Source: a virus
IMG/VR virus record: IMGVR_UViG_3300042889_002533
Location: 1-64,000 of that record
Direction: 5' to 3' (one strand)
DNA: 64,000 bases
Both the position numbers and the translations under genes were made by a program. Below, piece by piece: positions 45,259 to 53,264 of the stretch; position 1 is the first letter of the stretch; every line of letters begins with the position of its first letter. The notes below the pieces were generated by a model that did not search any database, was not told the origin of the DNA, and saw nothing but the letters and a program-made list of their open reading frames with translations.

Positions 45259-45450
45259 ATGCGATACTATATTGAAGGTAACAATGTGTTTTTTCCAAAA
45301 CATGGCTTTGTTTTTCATTGTAGTTTCGCAGAAGTATATCGAAATTATTCCACTATAAACGCTAGACGAAAGCTGAAAAAGAGTTACACAAAATCACAAC
45401 AGGATGACATCATCCACTATTTAAAAGATCAAAAATATATTACAATATGA
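45259..45450 (+). CDS. Unknown small protein
   Basis: 63 residues, aromatic and basic; not recognised. Overlaps the phosphoesterase gene by 4 bases. Confidence 0.5.
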   Translation: MRYYIEGNNVFFPKHGFVFHCSFAEVYRNYSTINARRKLKKSYTKSQQDDIIHYLKDQKYITI

Positions 45451-46133
45451 GCAATCCAATTTACATTATCGGAGACATCCACGGCGCATTTAATCGTCTA
45501 ATGAAGAAAGTTACTGACCTCGATTTGCGCGACTGCACATTGATTTGTGTTGGTGATCTTGGTATGGGATTTAACTATTCACCAGAGGGCGAACGTAAAG
45601 GTTGCTTCCTTATGAATGAATTTTTTGAAGAGCGAAATATGATATTTATGTCGATTCGCGGCAATCATGATGATCCACAATATTTTAATGGTTCTGATCG
45701 AATTGACCTGAGCCACTTTAAATTGCTGCCTGACTATCATACCGAAACGATCAACGGAGAAAAATTCTTGTTTGTCGGCGGAGCAGTAAGCATTGATCGA
45801 GTCTTTCGAAAAGAAGGTTTAAGTTACTGGAGTGATGAAGTATTCGTACTAAAACCAGAACTGGTTGAGAAGTGTGACGTTCTTATTACGCATTCTACGC
45901 CAAGTTGGATCGGCCCCTTTGATAAGGAAGGTCTTAGCGGTTGGTGCGAAAAAGATCCTACGCTCTGGGACTTATGCTATAAAGAGCGTATTGAACATAG
46001 CGAATTGATTAAACTCTGTCAGCCATCAAAATCATATCATGGCCATTTTCACGAAAGTCATTGGGTTGACTTTGCTGAATGTTATTCTACAATTTTAGCG
46101 ATTGAGGAAATAAAAGAGCATCGAAAAGCTTAA
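45447..46133 (+). CDS. Calcineurin-like metallophosphoesterase
   Basis: 228 residues. GDIHGAF (8-14), GDLGMG (near 36), RGNHDDP (near 69), THSTPSW (near 150) and GHFHESH (near 193) are the five metal-binding motifs of the family. Substrate unknown; phage members include protein and nucleotide phosphatases. Confidence 0.85.
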   Translation: MSNPIYIIGDIHGAFNRLMKKVTDLDLRDCTLICVGDLGMGFNYSPEGERKGCFLMNEFFEERNMIFMSIRGNHDDPQYFNGSDRIDLSHFKLLPDYHTETINGEKFLFVGGAVSIDRVFRKEGLSYWSDEVFVLKPELVEKCDVLITHSTPSWIGPFDKEGLSGWCEKDPTLWDLCYKERIEHSELIKLCQPSKSYHGHFHESHWVDFAECYSTILAIEEIKEHRKA

Positions 46134-46156
46134 CAACTAACATATATTTTACACAC

Positions 46157-46975
46157 ATGATTACATCACAAATTGTTGCTGACAGCATTGCTCCTAACGG
46201 CAAACGTATTACTACGTTTGAACTTGAATACCCGCGATTCATTCACAGTGAATTTATGACGCATCGTGCATTAAGCCGCAATGCAGCTAGCAGCAGAGCA
46301 ATACCTGTAAGTGCTATGTTGTCGCGCATCTGGGAAGAACCGGCAGTTCCTGTACATTGGGGACGCAACGCGAGTGGCATGCAAGCCGCTGAAGAATTGC
46401 AAGGATGGCGGAAAGCATGCGCAGAATGTCTATGGGACTTGAGCGGGCGTGTGACATGCGGCTTTGCATGGCTTCTATCTAAAATTGGTGCACACAAACA
46501 AATTGTGAATCGTATAGTTGAGCCGTGGAGCCACATCAAGGTTGTTGCTACCGCAACCGAATGGGATAACTTTTTTTACTTGCGCAATCATCCAGATGCA
46601 CAGCCTGAGATTCATGAACTTGCGGTATATATGTATGATGACTATCTGCACAGCAAACCCAAGTTGTTAAAAGCTGGTGAATGGCACCTGCCGTATGTTC
46701 CTGATTATACTAACTCTGACATATCACTTGAAGATGCGTTGAAACTTAGTGCTAGCTTGTGTGCTCAGGTGTCATATCGTAAAGCAGATCAAAGCGTAAA
46801 GAAGGCGCTGTTCATTTATGACCGATTGGTTGCTAGCAAACCAGTTCATGCATCGCCATTTGAGCATCAAGCATCTCCTGCTCCTAAGAAAGGTGACCGT
46901 AGTGGTAATTTTGTGGGATGGCTGCAGTACCGTCAACAGATTGCTGACAATGTTTGCTCCTCATACAAGTCCTAA
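46157..46975 (+). CDS. thyX: FAD-dependent thymidylate synthase
   Basis: 272 residues. THRALSRNAASSRAIPVS (near 35) is the phage version of the RHRxxSxNxxSxR ThyX motif. It converts dUMP to dTMP with methylene-THF and FAD and so complements the nrd genes. Also seen: EWDNFFYLR, VSYRKAD. Slightly longer than bacterial ThyX. Confidence 0.88.
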   Translation: MITSQIVADSIAPNGKRITTFELEYPRFIHSEFMTHRALSRNAASSRAIPVSAMLSRIWEEPAVPVHWGRNASGMQAAEELQGWRKACAECLWDLSGRVTCGFAWLLSKIGAHKQIVNRIVEPWSHIKVVATATEWDNFFYLRNHPDAQPEIHELAVYMYDDYLHSKPKLLKAGEWHLPYVPDYTNSDISLEDALKLSASLCAQVSYRKADQSVKKALFIYDRLVASKPVHASPFEHQASPAPKKGDRSGNFVGWLQYRQQIADNVCSSYKS

Positions 46976-47010
46976 AATACGCCTCGGTTTTTAAGAAAAA
47001 GCCGTAACTA

Positions 47011-47134
47011 GTTGACAGTCAACGTGCATTAAAATGCCGATTTATTTGTGTAACTTGTTGATTTTCAACGGTTAGTAAATAAATCCCATTTTAATGCATT
47101 TTTTATTTACATTCTCGGTAGTTTGTGGTACAAT
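47011..47134 (+). promoter_or_regulatory. Early promoter module with two palindromes
   Basis: GTTGACAGTCAAC 47011-47023 and GTTGATTTTCAAC 47057-47069, then TTTACA 47106-47111, 17 bases, TACAAT 47129-47134, ATG 47157. The gap 46976-47156 holds nothing else. Confidence 0.78.
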
Positions 47135-47156
47135 AATCCTGTAAGGAAACCACAAT

Positions 47157-47363
47157 ATGAAAGATTCTCAACAACTACTCGCTGACATTAAGGACGCTGA
47201 ACGTGCCTTTGATGATGCCGCAACACACCTGTGCAGGTTGCTGTTTGCAGTCTCAACAAGTGAGCAGCTTAAAGATCGCTCACTACTATACGGCGAATTT
47301 CTTGACAGCATCCATGCCGATATTAAAAAAGCATTTCCGAACAATTACTTTCCAAACTTCTAA
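47157..47363 (+). CDS. Unknown small early protein
   Basis: 68 residues, helical; first gene after an early module. Not recognised. Confidence 0.56.
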   Translation: MKDSQQLLADIKDAERAFDDAATHLCRLLFAVSTSEQLKDRSLLYGEFLDSIHADIKKAFPNNYFPNF

Positions 47364-47364
47364 T

Positions 47365-47508
47365 ATGAATCCATACGACACCATTATTGCGCGCTACTAT
47401 GAATTGCTCAACAGCAAAACTCCACTCATCATGAGTGAAGAAGCAGAATTCCGTGACATTTGCACAACGCTTCTGGGCTTCTTCTTGGAACAAAACAAGA
47501 ATCGTTAA
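47365..47508 (+). CDS. Unknown small protein (47 residues)
   Basis: MNPYDTIIARYYELLNSKTP with an acidic helical end. Starts 1 base after the previous stop. Confidence 0.5.
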   Translation: MNPYDTIIARYYELLNSKTPLIMSEEAEFRDICTTLLGFFLEQNKNR

Positions 47509-47509
47509 T

Positions 47510-47587
47510 ATGCCTCTTGATTATGACTCGCTATCCGAAGCTGACCTTTGGGATCTAACTGACTACTATTACTCTATAACACAATAA
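47510..47587 (+). CDS. Micropeptide (25 residues)
   Basis: MPLDYDSLSEADLWDLTDYY, acidic. Starts 1 base after the previous stop; unproven. Confidence 0.38.
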   Translation: MPLDYDSLSEADLWDLTDYYYSITQ

Positions 47588-47591
47588 ACAT

Positions 47592-47975
47592 ATGGGACTT
47601 GACATGTACTTTACGCGGGAGCCAAAAGCAAAGAGCTCTAAGGATAGCCGCCGCTATACAAGCGAGGTTGGATATTTCCGCAAACACAATGCGCTTCATG
47701 GCTGGCTAGTTGACAATGCACAAGGTGGCCTTGACGAATGTCAGCGAGTCGAACTCTCACATGAACTCCTAACCAAACTGTCCAGCTTGGTGGAAACTGC
47801 TCTGCAAACGCGAGAAGACACATTGTTTCCACCAGTCGCTGGTTTCTTCTTTGGACACAATACTGTTGATGAATGGTATTGGTCAAAGATGGCTGACACA
47901 GATGAAACTCTAAAAACCATCATCAACACAACTGACTTTGAAACTGAAAGCGTATACTATCAAAGTAGTTGGTAA
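47592..47975 (+). CDS. Widely conserved phage protein of unknown function
   Basis: 127 residues. MGLDMYFTREP, VGYFRKHNALHGWLVDN and PVAGFFFGHNTVDEWYW are hallmark blocks of a very common phage/prophage family with no assigned function. Confidence 0.7.
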   Translation: MGLDMYFTREPKAKSSKDSRRYTSEVGYFRKHNALHGWLVDNAQGGLDECQRVELSHELLTKLSSLVETALQTREDTLFPPVAGFFFGHNTVDEWYWSKMADTDETLKTIINTTDFETESVYYQSSW

Positions 47976-47993
47976 ACACAGATATATAAAAAT

Positions 47994-49112
47994 ATGAGAT
48001 TTCACCTGTTAGGATTACCGCACACGGTATCAAATAAAGATTATGTTGCGTGCGCATATACGCAAAAAGTTGTCAAGTTTGGCAAGATGATGAAAGCACT
48101 TGGCCATACAATTATTCATTATGGTCATGAAGATAGCGATCTTGAATGCGATGAACATGTTACAGTAACTACCAATCGTGACCTTGAAATTGCTTATGGC
48201 AATTATGATTGGCGTGCTAACTTCTTTAAGTATGATCCCGAAGATCATGCATATCAAACATTTTATGGCAATGCTATTCGAGAAATTTCTGCGCGCAAAC
48301 AGAAGAATGATTTCTTGCTTCCATTTTGGGGCAGCGGTGTTAGACCAATTTGTGATGCGCATAGTGATATGATTGTAGTTGAGCCTGGTATTGGTTATGG
48401 TGACGGACATTGGGCTAAGTTTAAGATCTTTGAAAGTTATGCAATTTATCATGCATATTGTGGTTTGCAGAGTGCAGTAGAATGTAAACAAAGTTGGAGA
48501 GAAGTAGTTATTCCAAACTACTTTGATGTCAATGACTTTAAGTATAACGCAAAGAAAGAAGATTACTTTCTTTATCTTGGGCGTGTATATGATGGCAAAG
48601 GTGTTAACATTGCTATTGATGCTACTCAACGTGCTGGTGTTAAACTTGTGATTGCGGGGCAAAAAGAAAAAGGTTATAAGTTGCCTGCTCATGTTGAATA
48701 TGTTGGTTATGCTGATACTGAAAAGCGCAAAGAACTTATGAGTAAAGCAAAAGCTAGTTTCTTACCTAGCATTTATCTTGAGCCGTTTGGTGGAGTTCAA
48801 ATCGAAAACCTGTTAAGTGGCACACCAACCATTACCACCGACTGGGGAGCTTTTGCCGAAAATAATTTGCATGGCATTACTGGTTATCGTTGCAGAGTAA
48901 TGCAAGACTTTATTGACGCTATTCATCGTATCGACGAAATTAAACCTAAAGATTGTCGTGTATGGGGTGAAAACTTTAGTCTTGAAAAGGTTGCTCTTAT
49001 GTATGAAAAGTATTTTGTTGATGTTCTTAATATGTACACAGGCAAAGGTTTTTATGATGAGAAAACCAAAGGCATCGATTGGCTTACTAAAAAATATCCT
49101 AAGAGCAAATGA
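47994..49112 (+). CDS. Glycosyltransferase, GT4-like (GT-B fold)
   Basis: 372 residues. YFLYLGRVYDGKGVNIAIDA (near 183) is the donor-domain start, LVIAGQKEKG (near 219) follows, and PSIYLEPFGGVQIENLLSGT (near 262) is the E-x7-E motif of retaining GT4 enzymes. Donor and acceptor are unknown. First gene of a sugar-modification block; overlaps the next by 4 bases. Confidence 0.82.
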   Translation: MRFHLLGLPHTVSNKDYVACAYTQKVVKFGKMMKALGHTIIHYGHEDSDLECDEHVTVTTNRDLEIAYGNYDWRANFFKYDPEDHAYQTFYGNAIREISARKQKNDFLLPFWGSGVRPICDAHSDMIVVEPGIGYGDGHWAKFKIFESYAIYHAYCGLQSAVECKQSWREVVIPNYFDVNDFKYNAKKEDYFLYLGRVYDGKGVNIAIDATQRAGVKLVIAGQKEKGYKLPAHVEYVGYADTEKRKELMSKAKASFLPSIYLEPFGGVQIENLLSGTPTITTDWGAFAENNLHGITGYRCRVMQDFIDAIHRIDEIKPKDCRVWGENFSLEKVALMYEKYFVDVLNMYTGKGFYDEKTKGIDWLTKKYPKSK

Positions 49113-49819
49113 AGAAGAATGTAGCGTTATGTTATAGCGGTCAAATCCGCAATTTTAAAGAGTGTTGGCCAACACACCTTAAACATATTATTCAATGCAA
49201 TCGAGACCGCTATAACTTTTATATTTTTGGCCACTTTTGGAATGACAACTCTTTGCATGGCCAAAATTATTGGCCTGAGATTGCTGATCGTGATGGTTAT
49301 AGTTTAGCCAACGTATTATCATTTATTGATTGCAATCCCGACTCTTACATTTGCGAAAAACCTATAGACTTTAAAAGTACCTTGATACCCGACTCAAGGT
49401 TTCCTCATCCAATACAAAATACGCTGTCGATGTTTTCTTCAATGAATGGAGTTAATCTCGTCAAAAATGCTTTTGCATATAAACGCAATTTAAAGTTTGA
49501 TATTACATTACGCTTAAGAACAGATTTGTATTTTTCGCAAAATTTAGATTTTAATAAATTTGATGAAAAATATGTATATGTAAATGCAGACTATTATTAT
49601 CAACATACTGAATATAGCGTGAATGATATTTTTGCAATTGGTAATGATGTGAATATGTGTAAGTACTTTTCAGTGTTTCAAAACATCAATCAGTTGGTAG
49701 CTGAAGGTTGTGCAATCAATCCTGAATGCTTTTTGGGTTTTAACTTGCAGAGACACGGCGTGCCAATACATAAAATTGAGATGCAGGACATTGCATATAA
49801 ATTGTTTAGACATGTATGA
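49109..49819 (+). CDS. Putative glycosyltransferase-like protein
   Basis: 236 residues. NVALCYSGQIRNFKECW at the start and FDITLRLRTDLYF (near 130) resemble a family found in capsule and LPS clusters. Weakly related in layout to the 51168 gene (GQPRF start). Catalytic assignment is inference. Confidence 0.58.
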   Translation: MKKNVALCYSGQIRNFKECWPTHLKHIIQCNRDRYNFYIFGHFWNDNSLHGQNYWPEIADRDGYSLANVLSFIDCNPDSYICEKPIDFKSTLIPDSRFPHPIQNTLSMFSSMNGVNLVKNAFAYKRNLKFDITLRLRTDLYFSQNLDFNKFDEKYVYVNADYYYQHTEYSVNDIFAIGNDVNMCKYFSVFQNINQLVAEGCAINPECFLGFNLQRHGVPIHKIEMQDIAYKLFRHV

Positions 49820-51171
49820 TTAAACTTATTATTTTTGACCTGGATGGCGTATTGGTAGATGCAAAGAAAATACATTATGATACGCTTAACCAAGCTCTTT
49901 ACCAAATAGGTAAGCAGTATATTATAAGTGAAGCTGAACATTTGGCTGTTTATGATGGTCTTAAAACATTTGAAAAGTTAAACATACTTTCACAACGAAA
50001 AGCATTACCTATAGGAACGCACCAAACGGTTTGGGAAGAAAAACAAAGATTAACAATTGAAGCAATTTCACAATTGCAGTCTGACGCTAAACTTATTGGG
50101 ATGTGTAGGCAGTTACGTGATGATGGTTTTAAACTTGCGTGTTGCAGCAACAGTATTCGCCGTAGTGTATTTGTAATGCTATCACGCCTTGGTATAGCTG
50201 AACATATGGATTTGATATATTCCAACGAAGATGTAAGACATGGCAAGCCTCATCCTGAAATATATTGGGCTGCAATGAGTGCTCTTGGATTGTTGCCTGA
50301 AGATACTCTTGTGGTTGAAGATAGCCCGCACGGATTGTTGGCTGCACAGCGTTGTGGTGCTGATGTATTGCGCGTTAAGAATTCCCAGGATCTCACATTG
50401 CAAAAAATACAAACACACCTAAAAAGAAAAGACACTCTTATGAATACAACATGGCAAGATAAAAATTTAAATGTACTTATACCTATGGCTGGTGCAGGCA
50501 GTCGATTTGAAAAGGCTGGCTATACATTCCCAAAACCATTGATTAGTGTACATGGTTCACCTATGATTAAAGTGGTTGTTGATAACTTAAACTTTGATGC
50601 ACACCACATTTTCATTGCACAACGAGAGCATCGCGAAAAATACAATCTTACTTCATTGCTAGGTTTAATCTCTAAGGATTGCGACATTATTGATGTTGAT
50701 GGATTGACTGAAGGAGCATGTTGTACTACATTGCTAGCCAAGCATCTTATTGACAACGACTCTCCATTACTTATTGCTAACAGTGATCAGTATCTTGATT
50801 GGAACACAAGTGAGTTTATGTACAAGATGCAAGAACAGGATGTTGATGCTGGTATGGTTACATTCCGCTCAACACATCCAAAATGGAGTTTTGCACGAAT
50901 TGATAGCGATGGATATGTAACAGAGGTTGCCGAAAAGAATCCTATTAGTGATATTGCTACTGCTGGAATTTACTACTGGAAACATGGACGCGACTATGTA
51001 CGATATGCGGAACAAATGATTGCGAAAGAGATTCGTTTTAACAATGAATTTTATGTATGTCCAGTATTCAATCAGGCCGTTGCAGATGGTAAGAGAATTA
51101 AAACATATGATATTGATGGTATGTGGGGGATTGGAACACCTGAAGACTTAAACACATTTTTAACACGATGA
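49816..51171 (+). CDS. Fusion of HAD phosphatase and sugar-phosphate nucleotidyltransferase
   Basis: 451 residues. Residues 1-205 form a beta-phosphoglucomutase-like HAD domain: IIFDLDGVLVD, CCSNSIRRS, GKPHPEIYW, VVEDSPHG. Residues 215-451 form an NTP-transferase domain: VLIPMAGAGSRF, FPKPLISV, ANSDQYLDW, AEKNPISD and a final GIGTPEDL. Together they could process a sugar phosphate and activate it as NDP-sugar for the adjacent transferases. A Met at the joint (50440) might allow separate translation of the second domain. Confidence 0.82.
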   Translation: MIKLIIFDLDGVLVDAKKIHYDTLNQALYQIGKQYIISEAEHLAVYDGLKTFEKLNILSQRKALPIGTHQTVWEEKQRLTIEAISQLQSDAKLIGMCRQLRDDGFKLACCSNSIRRSVFVMLSRLGIAEHMDLIYSNEDVRHGKPHPEIYWAAMSALGLLPEDTLVVEDSPHGLLAAQRCGADVLRVKNSQDLTLQKIQTHLKRKDTLMNTTWQDKNLNVLIPMAGAGSRFEKAGYTFPKPLISVHGSPMIKVVVDNLNFDAHHIFIAQREHREKYNLTSLLGLISKDCDIIDVDGLTEGACCTTLLAKHLIDNDSPLLIANSDQYLDWNTSEFMYKMQEQDVDAGMVTFRSTHPKWSFARIDSDGYVTEVAEKNPISDIATAGIYYWKHGRDYVRYAEQMIAKEIRFNNEFYVCPVFNQAVADGKRIKTYDIDGMWGIGTPEDLNTFLTR

Positions 51172-51884
51172 AGGTAGCAATATTATTTTTTGGCCAACCG
51201 CGTTTTATTGAAAATGCTCAGGTATTACATACATATAAAAATCTTATAAAAAGATATGATGCTGATGTATTTTGTCATGTGTGGTGGGAAGAATCTGGCA
51301 TTTACGAAACAGCAACATGTAGTACATTAAATGGATGCCGCATTCACAAAAATGCAATAGATATAATTAAAGAAAATTATAGGCCAAAAGTTATTGATGT
51401 AGAACAGTCTCGTAAATTTTTTATGCCTATTCAAGTTAAACAGTTTCTTGATGCAAAATTTACGAATAGATTTGAACATTGGAATGAGCGTAATTATGGA
51501 TGTGTGTTATCACAATTGTATAGTATTCAAAGTGTTTCACGATTGTTTGAGCAGTATGAAAAAGAAAATAATCAGAAGTATGATTGGATCTTCTTGGTAC
51601 GATATGATGGCTATATTCACGCATTACCTAGATTAGATCATCCAAAATTGCCACAAGATAAATTTTATATTTCAGATCATCATCCTAATTTTCCTGATTT
51701 GGTTTTTTGTTACTCACGACGTTTTTGTGATTGGTCGTCAAATGTGTTCGACGACATATCTAGTGTATATCATACAATATGGGAACCATCTGCTGAAGCG
51801 TTTAAGAGTGGTAGCTTTTACAAAAGATTTACTGCACATGATATAATGCCTACACATATGAAGTGCGATATCATAAGAAATTAG
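51168..51884 (+). CDS. Putative glycosyltransferase-like protein
   Basis: 238 residues. VAILFFGQPRFIENA start, DADVFCHVWWEES, YDWIFLVRYDGYIH (possible DxD-like acidic site). Same family type as the 49109 gene. Assignment is inference from context and pattern. Confidence 0.58.
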   Translation: MKVAILFFGQPRFIENAQVLHTYKNLIKRYDADVFCHVWWEESGIYETATCSTLNGCRIHKNAIDIIKENYRPKVIDVEQSRKFFMPIQVKQFLDAKFTNRFEHWNERNYGCVLSQLYSIQSVSRLFEQYEKENNQKYDWIFLVRYDGYIHALPRLDHPKLPQDKFYISDHHPNFPDLVFCYSRRFCDWSSNVFDDISSVYHTIWEPSAEAFKSGSFYKRFTAHDIMPTHMKCDIIRN

Positions 51885-51895
51885 AGCCGCATTAT

Positions 51896-51934
51896 TATAA
51901 ATAAACTCGATTACGCATGTTCTAGTGAACATGC
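51896..51934 (+). promoter_or_regulatory. Late promoter and leader hairpin of the holin-like gene
   Basis: Exact TATAAATA 51896-51903, then GCATGTTC-TAGT-GAACATGC (8 bp perfect) at 51915-51934, 27 bases before ATG 51962. Unlike other late genes this one has a long structured leader. Confidence 0.65.
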
Positions 51935-51961
51935 AACTAATCACAACCAAAATATAAAAAT

Positions 51962-52144
51962 ATGGAAGTAATTATCTCACTGATCGAAAACCAACCATGG
52001 TTTGTCATTGTTTCCGCTGTAGTCACACTTGCAAGTGCAATTGCTGCAGCAACACCAACTCCACAAGCTGGTACGGTATTAGCCAAAATTTATAGTGTTA
52101 TCGACCTGTTAGCACTTAACATTGGAAAAGCAAAGCAAAAATAA
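51962..52144 (+). CDS. Small membrane protein, holin-like
   Basis: 60 residues: one hydrophobic segment WFVIVSAVVTLASAIAAA, then TPTPQAG and LAKIYSVIDLLALNIGKAKQ. The layout matches small phage membrane proteins often annotated as holins; function is inferred. Confidence 0.55.
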   Translation: MEVIISLIENQPWFVIVSAVVTLASAIAAATPTPQAGTVLAKIYSVIDLLALNIGKAKQK

Positions 52145-52208
52145 TTTGATCTGCTCTTGCAGATACTTTATTTTAATTTACATATGATGCAGTACGCATC
52201 CGAAAAAT

Positions 52209-52259
52209 TGCCGATGCATCTTCTTAGGGTACCCCGCCCTGGGTTCCGATGCATCGGCA
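52209..52259 (+). promoter_or_regulatory. 12-bp stem in the phoH leader
   Basis: TGCCGATGCATC (52209-52220) and GATGCATCGGCA (52248-52259) pair perfectly; the 27-base loop contains AGGG/CCCT. It lies 46 bases before phoH. The gap 52145-52304 has no other gene. Confidence 0.6.
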
Positions 52260-52304
52260 GTTTAGTTTTATAAGACAATCTCATTAAACAAACAACCAAA
52301 CAAT

Positions 52305-53075
52305 ATGCCAATCAACCCAATCGCACACCGTAGAGAAAAGAAACGTAAGGCCGCCGAAGCAGCAATGTATCATGATGATGCGTTGGCTGGAATTGAAAAT
52401 GGAATGGCCGCTACCTTTTCATACAACTTTAAAATTAAAAAGCCATTTCACTTTAATGAAAATCACAAAGGGTTTTATGATAGTATCAAGTGCGATGACT
52501 CCAACATGACTTTTGTTGATGGCCCTGCTGGCAGTGCTAAAAGTTATATTGCAGTACTCGCCGCGCTTGAGCTGTTCAAGGAAAAAAAGATTAAGAACGT
52601 CATCTATATTCGTAGTGTAATTGAGAGCGCTTCACGCAGTATTGGTTCACTACCTGGGGAAGTTGATGACAAGTTCTTGCCATATGCAATGCCACTACTT
52701 GAAAAAGTTAAGGAGATTACAGATGATGCAACATGCTTGCAACTAAAAACAGCCAACATCATTAGTGCTATTCCCGTCAACTTTTGCCGCGGCTTGACAT
52801 TTAATGATAGTATAGTAATTATTGATGAAGCCCAAAACTTAACCAAAAGTGAGATTGTAACCATCCTTACACGCTTCGGTAAGAACAGCCGTTATGTTGT
52901 TTGTGGTGACCTTAAGCAAAGCGATATTGGCAAGCTTAGCGGCTATAAGGAAATCTACAATAAATTTGATACGCCAGAAGCGGCACAAAACCATATTCAT
53001 GTATATAAATTTGGACAAAACGAAATTGTTCGCAGTAAGATCTTGCGCTTCATTGTTAGCGTTCTTGAAGCATAA
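52305..53075 (+). CDS. phoH: PhoH-like P-loop ATPase
   Basis: 256 residues. VDGPAGSAKSYIA (Walker A, near 70), SVIIDEAQNLT-type Walker B (IVIIDEAQNL, near 171), ARPGEVD-equivalent SLPGEVDDKF (near 111) and YVVCGDLKQSD (near 199) identify PhoH. Ubiquitous in large phages; probably an RNA/DNA helicase-like ATPase, role uncertain. Confidence 0.88.
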   Translation: MPINPIAHRREKKRKAAEAAMYHDDALAGIENGMAATFSYNFKIKKPFHFNENHKGFYDSIKCDDSNMTFVDGPAGSAKSYIAVLAALELFKEKKIKNVIYIRSVIESASRSIGSLPGEVDDKFLPYAMPLLEKVKEITDDATCLQLKTANIISAIPVNFCRGLTFNDSIVIIDEAQNLTKSEIVTILTRFGKNSRYVVCGDLKQSDIGKLSGYKEIYNKFDTPEAAQNHIHVYKFGQNEIVRSKILRFIVSVLEA

Positions 53076-53087
53076 TGCATTTTTTCC

Positions 53088-53115
53088 TTTACAATATAAT
53101 ATAACTTGTTATAAT
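53088..53115 (+). promoter_or_regulatory. Promoter of a candidate small RNA
   Basis: TTTACA 53088-53093, 16 bases, TATAAT 53110-53115, just after the phoH stop. No ORF before the terminator at 53226. Confidence 0.65.
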
Positions 53116-53121
53116 AATATA

Positions 53122-53264
53122 AGATTCCATTCCGCAACGGCTTCGCATTATACCTTAACAAATCTGGTGTTACCGTAGGTTCCCGCAGGGATGATTGAGA
53201 ATCGGAGAAAGAGCAGTTAGACTCTAATCCCATGGCCGATATGATTCAGCCATGGGATTTTTTT
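53122..53264 (+). ncRNA. Candidate small RNA with sequence antisense to the endolysin leader
   Basis: About 143 bases between a promoter and a strong terminator, with no coding frame. Bases 53168-53185 are exactly complementary to 3856-3873, upstream of the endolysin gene, and 23 of 24 bases match over the wider block. End points are estimates. Confidence 0.5.
53226..53264. terminator. Bidirectional rho-independent terminator
   Basis: AATCCCATGGC/GCCATGGGATT (11 bp) then seven T, between the candidate sRNA and the convergent helicase gene. Confidence 0.9.

Noticed and set aside
53122-53264. Simple 3' UTR of phoH instead of an sRNA
   Set aside because: Kept as an sRNA candidate because a full promoter with 16-base spacing follows the phoH stop; still possible if that promoter is inactive.
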